NCBI GenBank assembly: GCA_026874595.1
Contig: CM049315.1
Location: forward strand, 40,194,164-40,258,163
Direction of reading: 5' to 3'
Origin: Sipunculus nudus
Taxonomy: Eukaryota > Annelida > Sipuncula > Golfingiida > Sipunculidae
Length of the DNA stretch: 64,000 nt
In this document: positions 52,298 through 61,593 of the stretch, piece after piece
How positions within the stretch are numbered: the stretch's first letter is position 1
How the letters are laid out: each line of letters begins with the position of its first letter
Position numbers and translations under genes: made by a program
Notes under the pieces: generated by a model
What the model was told of the DNA's origin: nothing
Seen by the model: the letters and a program-made list of their open reading frames with translations, nothing else
Databases searched by the model: none

Positions 52298-55019
52298 TAT
52301 TGTAACAGTATGCATGTATTCTGTTGATAAAAAAAATCACATAGTGATCAATATATGATTATGTGGCTCGGATTTAATGTATTGGTATCGAGCTGAACCC
52401 ATGCACTGGTTATAAAATGTATATCAAACAGGAATATTTATATACTCTCATGTAGTTGATGTATATTCAAATACGTTTCATTTTATTTAACAATGTATAG
52501 AACTAGATATTATATGTCTCAATACCAAGATAGATGTTTATATATTACAGTCAATGTGTAAAATAATTCAATTCATAAAGTATCTGAAAATCTCAGTCGA
52601 TTTCCGAATTATCTGATGATCAAACACTTATAAAATGACTGAAAATATCAGGCATTTTACAAACTGGCTGAAAAGCAGTCGGTTCATTTTGACATTGACT
52701 GAAACGATATTGACTACTTTGTTTCTTCATATCTTATTATTATTAAACAGACGGTGTTGTTTAGTATAACCAGCTAATTGTATGTAAATGCCTTTCTTTT
52801 TTTCCAGTTTAAATATACAAAGAATACTGATTACGTAATAAGATTTAAGCACACAGACTGATGAGGGGCAACTAGAGAAATATAGTTGCAATATGATCAA
52901 ATAATGTAATATGAATACTGTATGTTATACATTATATGGCTATATTTTTGATTTTGATAGAAAGATAATCAAGTCAGATGGAAGCTGTTTTTTAGATAAA
53001 ATACGCAAAGGCATTACAATGTGCAATAACACGTGGAATGAATGATGTAGATTGTAAAATGTTGATGGATAACGACAGTTACATGTTTTTGTTTTGATGT
53101 CAAATACATGCTTAAGATATCGTTACGTCAGTTACAAAGGGTAGCGTATCCTCACAATTATACAAACTGTATTGGTTACGTTTAATACGTTTGTCATCCA
53201 TATGCTTTGACTAGAGCCAAACTGTGATGGAGCTCGTAGTATTATATGTAATTTGATTAAAATCATGTGTTTTAAAATCATTGATTAAATCCTGATTTAC
53301 ATCAGTCCAGGTTTCCACTACTCTTTTGAGCTACTTGGGTAACCATTTCAGTATGCATTGATTAAAACTCGCATAGCAGCAGTTGCTTCAACAGTGCCGA
53401 AACCACTAGAGTCCCCATTGATCAGGGTTTAAGCATAATCATTATTTAAATAACAGTTTACAATACTTATCAGTAGTAATTTAAATGAGAATTATAAAAT
53501 TGCCAATACAAATATATAAAAATATAACTGATATTGTGGCTTCCATTGATAGTGTTTAAAGTGTATACTAAATATTCTGATTCATTCACATTCAAAATAA
53601 TGTAGCTGTTTTTTTGTTTGTTTGCTCTTGCGCAATCCCTATTCGTTAAATATTTAAACATTTGCCTACACCTGTATATTACAAGTTAATTCGCTCTTAT
53701 TTAAGCTCAAAGTCTGTGGAACAACTGATATAGGTCACCTTGGAATTAAGAATATTATATGTATTATATATGCGCATTTTAAAATTAAAACAAAATATTT
53801 ATATCATAGCTTTTAGCATTATATTTAAATGAACGTCATTGGTGGTATATTTAACAGATTGTACAGTTTAACGTTTGATTAATTGCTAAAGCTGATTTAA
53901 ATGGAAACATTTGAGTCAGTCTCAGAATAAAATATCCTGGTAAAATATTATTGTAATATTTAAAATAAAAATAAACACTCGTACCTTTTATCTTTTGCCT
54001 GCAAGGAATATACACGTGTAGCAGCTCATAGCTCGATATTGTTAAAATGGCATGTAGACTGGTCCAAATAGTAGCGGAAAACTGTTTGTACCAGGATGGT
54101 TAATAATATATAATAGGAAATAGCTCGCTCGCTCGGAACAAGTAGCCTGCTGCAATCACTAAAACCACACAGTTCTGTTTGCTGAATGGATTTATGTTTG
54201 TGTAAATACGCCGGGGCCAGCTATTATTCTCACTGATATCAGTAATTACTGCCTGAACAAGTCTGTACGTATTTACACAGCTGTTGAGCGCCTATGTTAT
54301 GAGATGCAGTTGATAAGATAAAGTTATCTAAGGACGTGCTGATAAAGGGACCTATTCCCATAACCTTCGCAAACAATATTGCCTTTTTTCTTGTATATAT
54401 ATATATATATATCCATTTGTATATATCGATAATGTTTGAAAATGTATATTCCAGATATTAAAGGAAACAATGTATTTGATCAAGAACGTGTTTGTAAACA
54501 AAACAAATGTTGACACACGTGATATACATATTATCTAAGTGGAGGTCGATAGAACACTCGTTGCAAAACTCTCCAATTGTATAGATGTGCCAAAGAATGC
54601 CCTTGTCAATTCGTGTTTATTGTTAAGGCAGGTCCTTACATGTTATCAACATATTGTTTGTTAGGAAACAAAACAACCTTTGTGTGTGTGAGAGATGTCT
54701 TTATTTTACCAGGATCTTGTATGACCGTTCCAAAGGATTACGTTTAGATTTTGAAGGTCAGACATGTGATAGGTCTCCTTTAAGTTCGGATATCGAGTAT
54801 ACATGCTGCCATCTGATGTGAAATAATGGAATTATTCCTAGGACACGTGTTATATGTTATATGCTAAGACACACGTGTAGGATGATCGTAGCTACATAAA
54901 CTATAGCTCATTTTATTCGTCATCGAATGCTCTTACTTCTTGAGGTAAAACCGTCTCATTCTGTGGTTTCCATTGTAACACAATTGGGGGGGGGGGGCAT
55001 AATGAAAATTTCACATTTT
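52298..55019. other. AT-rich non-coding DNA
   Basis: No gene-like frame. Short (TA)n near 54394-54411 and a G run at 54985-54996. The part 54880-54960 resembles pieces of the repeat block that follows. Confidence 0.5.
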
Positions 55020-57460
55020 TTAAAAAAGTATTTTTGTTACTTCGCTATTTTTAAGTTAGCGAGGTCTAGTTTTTGGCAATATGTAAAGTTTAATTAGAAT
55101 TTGTTCGGTTGTCTGAAGATTTTCGAATATGACCACCCGGGGGCGCTGTACGACATTTTGGGTAAATTTCATTTATTATGGCCTAGAGGCCCGCATTTTG
55201 AAGTAATCACTTTGAAACTCGTACATAATATGTTAAACAGAAATATCTCGAGAAAAACAAATTTACATGTTTTGAATATAGCCAGCAGAGGGCGCTGCAA
55301 CTAAAGCAGGTCAAAGTATGATTTTGTTCTAATAGCTTCACAACTATAAAATATGTCATCATTTTTATTTCATAATCTGAAACTATTATCAATACTCTTA
55401 TTCGTGGATACACTTGACCTAATTCTTCGGTGGCCATGGTGACCTATATTAAGTACAATTCTTGGCATTTTACCTTATCTTTTGAACTATGTCATTTTTT
55501 TACGCTAGAGGGATGTAGCTTTTTGCATCAGGTAGAGTTCAGTCAGTGTTACAAGATTATATTGTAATGTTTGCAAGATGACCAACAGGGGGCGCTGCAG
55601 AAGCTTTTTGCGATATCTCACTAAATGATGCCTTACATGCCTCAGGTTTGCAGCAATCATTTTCAAACTAATATATATTATGTTTTACAGTAATATCTAC
55701 AAAAACAATTTTCATTTTCGGTATATGACCTCCAGGGGGCACTGCATTGACAACATTGTAATATCACATTATTGTGTCATATCCGAAAAGCTACAAATGA
55801 TATTATAATTTACATTACTGCACCTGAAACTAAAAAACATGGCCTTATCCTTCTGCAGATTTGGCCATATTTCGCCATAATCATGTTGACCTAATTTCGG
55901 ATAAAAACTTATAAAACTTAGAAATATTCAAATATTTCCATATCTGGCACAGGCCCACGTTTGATGCGATCGCTCTGAAACTTATACCAATGGTAAATAT
56001 CTATTACCATCAGACCCCTTTGTTTCCTTTTTAAACATTGGGTTAAAGGTCATATGCCAAGGCCACAAACATGTCCTAATATCGTATTTCCTTCCTAATT
56101 TGTTTATAAATTATCGCATCCACATATAAAATTGCTCGTTTTAGTCTCCTGTTCATTTTCATGATATCAAAGAATAATGTGACCTTGACCTATTTCTCTT
56201 TCAACTTCCGGCAAGCGCTCGACCTATGGTCGTCTAATCTGTTTGCTGATGCTCTACTGGCCACAAAGTTTCAGCAATCGCTTTCAGACGTACAGAAAAA
56301 GGGTATAATTTAGTTAAACTCTGATCCTATTGTTTTTCGGCCATGATCAGTGAAAGGCAAGGTCAAGATCAACAGAAGTATACAAAACGGTTTTTTCTTC
56401 ATATCTTTGGCACTATAAGTCGTATCTACTTCAACAGCAGTTTATTTTAATCGTCATTCCAAGGCCTTTCTGATGATGTGTAGCTGACTCAAATTTTCTG
56501 TTACCATGGTAACGCCTTTTTGGGGAATAATGATTCTATTTGAAAATCAATGGACTAATTTGTCTATTTTAACGCTAGAAAGATCTAGTGATTTGCATTA
56601 GGTAGCATACAATTAGAAATACAAGATATTATTAAAGTCTCGCAATATCTCGTAAAATATCTCGTCAAACTAAACATTTCGAGATTTCATTCATCTTACC
56701 CTGGAGGCCATATTGTGACAGGAATCTCTTTGGAACTGACATACTGTATGTCCTACATTAGTATCTCGAAATTGTTTTTTTTTATTCTTTGAATACGGCC
56801 ACTAGAGGGCGCTGGATGTGAACCTCCCACACATATCATGTTTTGGCCATATCTCCAAAACCGTAAGCCTCAATTACATAACCTATAACTTATTTTCTTC
56901 CTCTGAGTCTTTTCCATAACCTGATGTACTCATCCTGTCACAACCGTGTGTCACTTTGTCAGTGTGTTTGTCTGTTCGTAAGTTGTCCACAAATTCGCCT
57001 GCTTGCTCTTGCGTCTCACATATAGCATTCTATAGGCCACAGTTTTAAAGAAATCCTTTTGAAACTAATATAACTTATGGTTGACTCTAATATCTCGAAA
57101 GGTATTTATCATTTTCCGAATATGGCCACTAGGAGGCGCTTTACTCAAACCTCACCGACGTATCATGTTCTGGCCATATTTTCAAAAACTATAAACCTCC
57201 GTTACATAAACTATAGCTTATTTTCGTCAACTGGGTCTCTTCCATAACCTGAGTCATCTGGTCTCATTCTTGTGTCACCCTTGTAAGTATGTTTGTCTGT
57301 TTGTCAGTTACCCTAATTTTCACATGCTTGCTGGTTCTTCCGTCTCACATATAGCATTGTACAGACCACAGCTTTGCAGAAATCCTTTTCAAACTGGTAC
57401 AGCAGCTAGCCCGTATCAGTCGAACTATGTTTATAATCCGCGCATGTGCTAAGACTGTCA
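55020..57460. repeat. Degenerate repeat block carrying CTCF-like motifs
   Basis: Repeated modules share TAATATCTCGAAA, a T/A-rich stretch, CGAATATGGCCACTAG then GGGCGCTG, then ATCATGTTNTGGCCATAT and CATAAACTATAGCTTATTTTC. Two good copies of about 325 bp run from about 56797 and 57124, with shared GTCTCACATATAGCATT and CCACAGNTTT. Older copies extend back to 55020. No coding sequence. Confidence 0.75.
55133..57142 (+). promoter_or_regulatory. Six CTCF-like core motifs, all on the + strand
   Basis: Matches to the CTCF core (CCANNAGRGGGCGCTG-like): 55133-55150 (CCACCCGGGGGCGCTG), 55282-55298 (CCAGCAGAGGGCGCTGC), 55582-55598 (CCAACAGGGGGCGCTGC), 55729-55745 (CCTCCAGGGGGCACTGC), 56799-56815 (CCACTAGAGGGCGCTGG) and 57126-57142 (CCACTAGGAGGCGCTTT). 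Three are essentially perfect. The motif is the best-kept part of the surrounding repeat. Binding is not shown by sequence alone. Confidence 0.5.
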
Positions 57461-58498
57461 CAAATCCGGATCATTTATCGTACGTGATAGTCAAATACCA
57501 ACATTTTCCCCACTCGTACCAGTATAAACATCTCACAATATGCCTATACTCGCTCCCATAACGTGTAGATATTTCGTATGATAGGTATATTCTATACGTC
57601 TTGCATATCTTTCTAATCATTGTACAGACGGGTGTATTTCCGCCAACTGTGCAACCTGGCTAACAGGCTGGTTAATGTACATTAATATGGGGGCGTCAAT
57701 TCTTTAAATAGCCAATCATCCGTCCGTCATCTGTTTTCATTCCATACATTTCCGTGACTCAACGAGACGGCTCATGCTCCGTCATGTCTGAGATTCCGGT
57801 CAACAAACAGGTCGGGCGCAGGGGTTTTCAAGGTCGTTGTTTGGATAACGCTGACACATATGTCAAAAAATGCTTGTTTACCCGACGATGCACAGTCGCG
57901 TCACAGAACACATACTTGTTTTGAATATTTACAAACGCACAACACCATGCATGCCATATAATCATGACGTTGAACCATGTCAATTTCGTTTTATTGATAC
58001 ATATAACACGACACATGTTTGCATGGATACCATATTGTATTGTGTTATGATACAGTACAAGGGATCCGCTTTTTTTGGTCCAGTAATCAACAATACATTC
58101 ATGTATATGTCAAAACATAAACAGTTAAAAATAACATGTCAACCAGATCTATCTACGTTTTCACATTTCACAACGTCCAAACAATGACACCTTTAAATGT
58201 ATCAGTATTAATCAAAGATATATGATCCATAAACACGTATATATGACACGTATATATATATTAATATGCATATATTGTACAGCTTCAGTTTCTACAATCA
58301 CATTAGCAACATGTGTAACACGTGTTACATTAATCCTCCCTGCGTCATCACAATTCTGTGTCGCTGTCTGTATCACTGTCTCCAAATATGTTGTTCCCAT
58401 GATGCATAAAAGAACAAATGATCCCTTTCCGGGCTATTCAGACCAATTCCCTTTTTATATCCTCACCGTATGTACCGCACCAAATGCCCGAATACTAA
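57461..58498. other. Stretch between repeat block and gene cluster; only short frames
   Basis: Composition rises in complexity here. Short ATG frames exist, for example 57784-57924 (+, 46 residues, basic, Cys-containing), 57870-58187 (+) and 58212-58400 (-), but none has a recognisable domain. A TATAAAAAG on the minus strand at 58451-58459 lies 59 bp before the ATG at 58400, so that 62-codon frame could be a further small gene of the cluster. Confidence 0.3.
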
Positions 58499-58684
58499 TC
58501 ATGAATAGTCCTGTGCGCTTCTGTTGAAAACAGGTTGGTCGAAAAGGTTATAAAAATTATCGTATACCTCATGGATGCGTAAAGCGATAGCGTCACCTAT
58601 TTCGTGCAGTTCTTGTATGGCGGCGCGAAGGACGTATACAGCACCACGGACTATTCTGTTGTCGACCATGTCTGTGATTGACAT
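58499..58684 (-). CDS. Small helical protein of the cluster, function unknown
   Basis: A 61-residue frame from a true ATG (58684) to TGA. The predicted product is an amphipathic, largely helical protein (VYVLRAAIQELHEIGDAIAL) with an aromatic, acidic C-terminus, unlike the random Ile/Tyr-rich frames of the flanks. A TATATATAA box at 58716-58724 lies 40 bp before the ATG, the same arrangement as in the neighbouring cluster genes, which is the strongest argument that it is real. It is on the same strand as, and 121 bp downstream of, the FG-repeat gene. No family recognised; chance ORF is the alternative. Confidence 0.5.
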   Translation of the reverse strand: MSITDMVDNRIVRGAVYVLRAAIQELHEIGDAIALRIHEVYDNFYNLFDQPVFNRSAQDYS

Positions 58685-58715
58685 GACGTTTACTCTTCAG
58701 TGTGTCTTTATATTG

Positions 58716-58724
58716 TTATATATA
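58716..58724 (-). promoter_or_regulatory. TATA box of the small cluster gene
   Basis: TATATATAA on the minus strand, first base 40 bp from the A of the ATG at 58684. Confidence 0.5.
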
Positions 58725-58805
58725 AAATGTTATTTATCTATTTATACCTTTTGTTGATGACGCAACTCCAGCACAGACAGGAAACGTGGTATCACACGCA
58801 CCAGT

Positions 58806-59774
58806 TTAACGAAAGAGAATTTTGGATGGATTGCTGAATAAACCAGCTGACGAGTTAGAAGACGTCGTGGTGACAGTCTTGTTAAATGGCGAAACGAAAG
58901 TCGTACTCGCGTTGAAAGGCTGACTGAATATCGGACGTGACGTTTGTGGTGAACCAAATACCGTACTCGCGTTGAAAGGCTGACTGAATATTGGACGTGA
59001 AGTTTGTGGTGAACCAAATACCAATGAAGGGAACGTCACAGCTGCGTTAGATGATGTACCCAATGTGGCACCTGCGTTCGATGATGTGTTGCGTGTCGCT
59101 TCAGTGTTGATAGGTGTACCCCAGGTGGAATTTGCATTACCAAAGGACGCATTCTGACCAAACGAAAATCCCGCCGTAGATTTACCATCACTAGCGAAGT
59201 TAAATGCAGGCGTAGTCTCTGGTTTATTTTCAGGTACGCGTGCCGGGCTATCAGCTACCCCTGGTTTTTTATCCAGTCTCATCGCCACGCAAATGTTTCC
59301 GATGTATTGTCCATCCACGGGGAACTGACTGAATCCATCCCCATCTAAAATCCTCATTTCCACGTTACGCTTTTGGCACAGTTTTTGTGGCAGTAGTGCG
59401 ATCAAGCGTGCTTTGATTAACTCTTGGGTGCTGGTGTCTTTTCGGGCGGCTCGGACCATGTCAGCCACAGTTGTGTTATTGCACACGAGTATCCGTTCGT
59501 CTTGGTAGTTGTACCTCACGGCGGGTGTCCCAACCAAAGGTTTGTCACCTCCATTACTCACGGGTACAATAACATCTGGCATGTGGCGGGGCTCGGCGTA
59601 TACGAGAAACACGAAGAACTGGTCATCGCAAGATAGCCATTTCATGTATTTAGCCTTGTAATAACAATCCTCCATTGTATAATAAAACGATGACAGTCCT
59701 GCATTAACGACCATGTGTAACGTCGTTTCTTGTGGCACGGCCACGTTGTGCTCTTGAGTATCGTTTGCCATCAT
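58806..59774 (-). CDS. Intronless protein with an FG-nucleoporin-like tail
   Basis: 322 residues from ATG 59774 (a second ATG follows at once, 59771). Residues 1-170 look folded, with a hydrophobic FFVFLVYAEP strand and alternating strand/helix segments up to ICVAMRL (161-167); I recognise no domain, though a beta-grasp-like fold for about 85-167 is conceivable. Residues 171-322 are low complexity, rich in Ser, Thr, Asn, Ala and Phe, with FG dipeptides at 205, 211, 253 and 273 (including FSFG), a GLF, and a perfect 20-residue repeat (252-271, 272-291). Such tails are typical of FG nucleoporins, which bind transport receptors in the nuclear pore. The protein is far shorter than host FG nucleoporins and lacks their known folded domains. 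It may therefore be a mimic or independent FG protein acting at the pore or in transport. A TATA box lies 45 bp upstream. Confidence 0.8.
   Translation of the reverse strand: MMANDTQEHNVAVPQETTLHMVVNAGLSSFYYTMEDCYYKAKYMKWLSCDDQFFVFLVYAEPRHMPDVIVPVSNGGDKPLVGTPAVRYNYQDERILVCNNTTVADMVRAARKDTSTQELIKARLIALLPQKLCQKRNVEMRILDGDGFSQFPVDGQYIGNICVAMRLDKKPGVADSPARVPENKPETTPAFNFASDGKSTAGFSFGQNASFGNANSTWGTPINTEATRNTSSNAGATLGTSSNAAVTFPSLVFGSPQTSRPIFSQPFNASTVFGSPQTSRPIFSQPFNASTTFVSPFNKTVTTTSSNSSAGLFSNPSKILFR
58903..59022 (-). repeat. Two tandem 60-bp units inside the FG-protein gene
   Basis: 58903-58962 and 58963-59022 differ at only two bases by eye and encode the identical 20-residue FG-containing repeat, indicating a recent in-frame duplication. 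Confidence 0.9.
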
Positions 59775-59810
59775 GTTGCCAACTGTCTAGACTGTAGACA
59801 AACGCACCAT

Positions 59811-59819
59811 TATTATATA
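59811..59819 (-). promoter_or_regulatory. TATA box of the FG-protein gene
   Basis: TATATAATA on the minus strand, 45 bp before the ATG at 59774. A CACGTG E-box lies just upstream (about 59834-59839). Confidence 0.6.
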
Positions 59820-60035
59820 TTTCTTACGCAGGCACGTGATCGGTATTGACAAATAGTTTGGTGTCACATGAACCCAATATTTGATAAACAGATTGTAAAG
59901 AAAACAACATGTATTACTGGGATTTAAGGCATTTATAAAGATCGTCTGTGACGTCACACTTTCCATCAGCCAATCAAATCAAGGAATAGTACCTGTTCAT
60001 GATAACAGAAGAAACTCATGTACAAAAAGCATGTA

Positions 60036-60109
60036 GTCCCTGTGGCGCAATCGGTTAGCGCGTCCGGCTGTTAATCGGGAGGTTGGTGGTTCGAACCCAC
60101 CCAGGGACG
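60036..60109 (+). tRNA. tRNA-Asn (GTT)
   Basis: A 74-base intronless tRNA. The acceptor stem GTCCCTG pairs fully with CAGGGAC, followed by discriminator G60109. The D arm contains GGCGCAATCGGTTAGCGC, a good A box. The anticodon loop is CTGTTAA with anticodon GTT at 60070-60072, and the anticodon stem TCCGG/TCGGG closes with two G-U pairs. The T arm is GGTGG TTCGAAC CCACC with a consensus B box (GGTTCGAAC). A Pol III terminator TTTT follows at 60119-60122. CCA is not encoded, as expected for eukaryotic nuclear tRNA genes. It lies on the opposite strand to the surrounding genes and converges with the paralog whose stop codon is 11 bp away. Confidence 0.95.
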
Positions 60110-60118
60110 TTATACATG

Positions 60119-60122
60119 TTTT
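60119..60122 (+). terminator. Pol III T-run terminator of tRNA-Asn
   Basis: TTTT 10 bp after the tRNA 3' end. Its last two T bases overlap the TAA stop codon (60121-60123, minus strand) of the convergent protein gene. Confidence 0.7.
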
Positions 60123-61350
60123 ATGTCCCTATGCCACCCGTTCCTGTTTTTCTTCGTCCAGAGTCTTGCCTGCGAACAAACGGGGAGTAAGGGCACATGG
60201 TGCCAGACAGGTCCCTGAGTGGGTAGTCTTCGATAATGTACCCAAGCAACTTTGAAACCTGCCAAGCCGCCAACGATATCGTTGTCGCAGTGTCGGTTTG
60301 TATCTTAGCAACGTACCCGCAGGCTCCGACATCAACATGTTTTAAAGACCCGTAAAACGTGACTGTCCCATCAGGATGCATTGACAAGTGCAAAACATGG
60401 TCATCGTCACAAACCCACCGTTCATAGAGAAACATTGCGGTGACGCTGCGGTTTTCTCGTTGAGCAATCAACAGCAAAGCGTTGAGATTGCTACTCAGAA
60501 ATTCGTCCTCAAACATGACTAGCATACCCGGCACGTTTAACACATTGTGACTTTCTGTCTCACATTCGTAACTTTCACGGGCACCCGTCTTCGCCTGTCG
60601 CACTGCCTGTTCTCCAACCATCTTGTGTTCACAAGACACAGCAAGAGGCCTCCATGGCGTGCAGATAAAGCATACTTCCTGGTAATCGGATATCACGTTA
60701 TCCAGAAGCTGGCACAGTTCCACTGTTGTCAGGGAGATCGCGGTTTCGTGGTCAACCACAACGTCTCCCTTAAATGATTCGTTGTTCTTGTCTAAGCGCG
60801 CGTGGAACGAGACTGTACCAAATGTGTCCATTGTGATATGCACAGATTCACCAAGTCCCTCATCAATGTCGTATATCCAGCCTGTAACACTGCCGCCTAC
60901 TTTTAGGGCCTCATTGAGTAACAGGTCTAAATATTTGGCAAGTTTTTTCCACACGAAAACCCAACCTCCGACGTGTACGTGCTCTGTGCCTTGTTCCAAA
61001 ATTACAGTATCGCCTCGGACGGCCCACGGCCTCCATTTGAAACATTTGCCCTGCCCTACTTGATATGTTATAACCTTTGCGAACTGTTCCGTCAGTTCCG
61101 TCTCGTCACACGTGGGGCAGTACCACTTGAATGTGACACGGTCGTCGGGGACTGTAATGCCCGGAGATGTTTGACATTTCTGGCACGCTCTCACAAGTAT
61201 GCGTTCTCGCCATTGCAATCCCATCTCTCGCAACCTGTCCTGAAAGTACATCCCGTCTGACGGTTCGTATCTCCCCGGGTTGCGGGGCCGACCTGCGTCA
61301 GGACTCGGGATCTCCGGGGAACTGCATCGGTCTCCACATGTATTCCCCAT
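60121..61350 (-). CDS. Novel two-module zinc-ribbon family protein, copy A
   Basis: 409 residues from ATG 61350; intronless. Module 1 (about 29-225) starts with PSDGMYF, then a Cys4 zinc ribbon (C56, C59, C78, C81; CPTC), a KWRP segment, a helix before GSVTGWIY, HITMDTFGTVSF at about 171-182 and an AISLT...LLDNVISDY end. Module 2 (about 268-384) repeats the second half (VPGMLVMFEDEF, LSMHPDGTVTFYG, then YIIEDYPLRDLSGTM) but has lost the zinc ribbon. The N-terminus MGNTCGD fits the N-myristoylation pattern (G2, small residue at 6) with a possible palmitoylated C5. A TATA box and a shared upstream element precede it. I do not recognise the family, and no enzyme motif is evident. Zinc binding is inferred from the cysteines. 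It is a paralog of the genes at 61594-63168 and 63475 onward. Confidence 0.85.
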   Translation of the reverse strand: MGNTCGDRCSSPEIPSPDAGRPRNPGRYEPSDGMYFQDRLREMGLQWRERILVRACQKCQTSPGITVPDDRVTFKWYCPTCDETELTEQFAKVITYQVGQGKCFKWRPWAVRGDTVILEQGTEHVHVGGWVFVWKKLAKYLDLLLNEALKVGGSVTGWIYDIDEGLGESVHITMDTFGTVSFHARLDKNNESFKGDVVVDHETAISLTTVELCQLLDNVISDYQEVCFICTPWRPLAVSCEHKMVGEQAVRQAKTGARESYECETESHNVLNVPGMLVMFEDEFLSSNLNALLLIAQRENRSVTAMFLYERWVCDDDHVLHLSMHPDGTVTFYGSLKHVDVGACGYVAKIQTDTATTISLAAWQVSKLLGYIIEDYPLRDLSGTMCPYSPFVRRQDSGRRKTGTGGIGT

Positions 61351-61380
61351 CTTGTCTGAACGGCTGTGCCTGGAACGCCG

Positions 61381-61410
61381 TTTTATATACGTACCGTCTC
61401 CTCAGCAACC
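61381..61410 (-). promoter_or_regulatory. Core promoter of copy A: TATA plus shared 16-bp element
   Basis: On the minus strand, GGTTGCTGAGGAGACG (61410-61395) is followed 5 bp later by TATATAAAA (starting 61389), 39 bp before the ATG at 61350. The same element, spacing and TATA precede copy B. Similarity continues to a shared CCAGGCA before the ATG. Confidence 0.75.
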
Positions 61411-61593
61411 AGCACCTCCCCCCCCCCCCCCCTTTGATACCCATGTGTGTTTGTTATTGTACGTGCCCCGTGTATCACCAGAACAGCGGGTGGCATGACG
61501 GATATATGTTTGTATATGTACAAACGTGTACGGTACCTGCAGGTTCCGATAACACGTCCGGGGTATGAAATCATATGACAACATTCCGCGTTT

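Noticed and set aside
61167-61568. 133-codon plus-strand frame over the copy A promoter and N-terminus
   Set aside because: Overlaps the conserved minus-strand coding region and promoter and has no homology to any module; a shadow.
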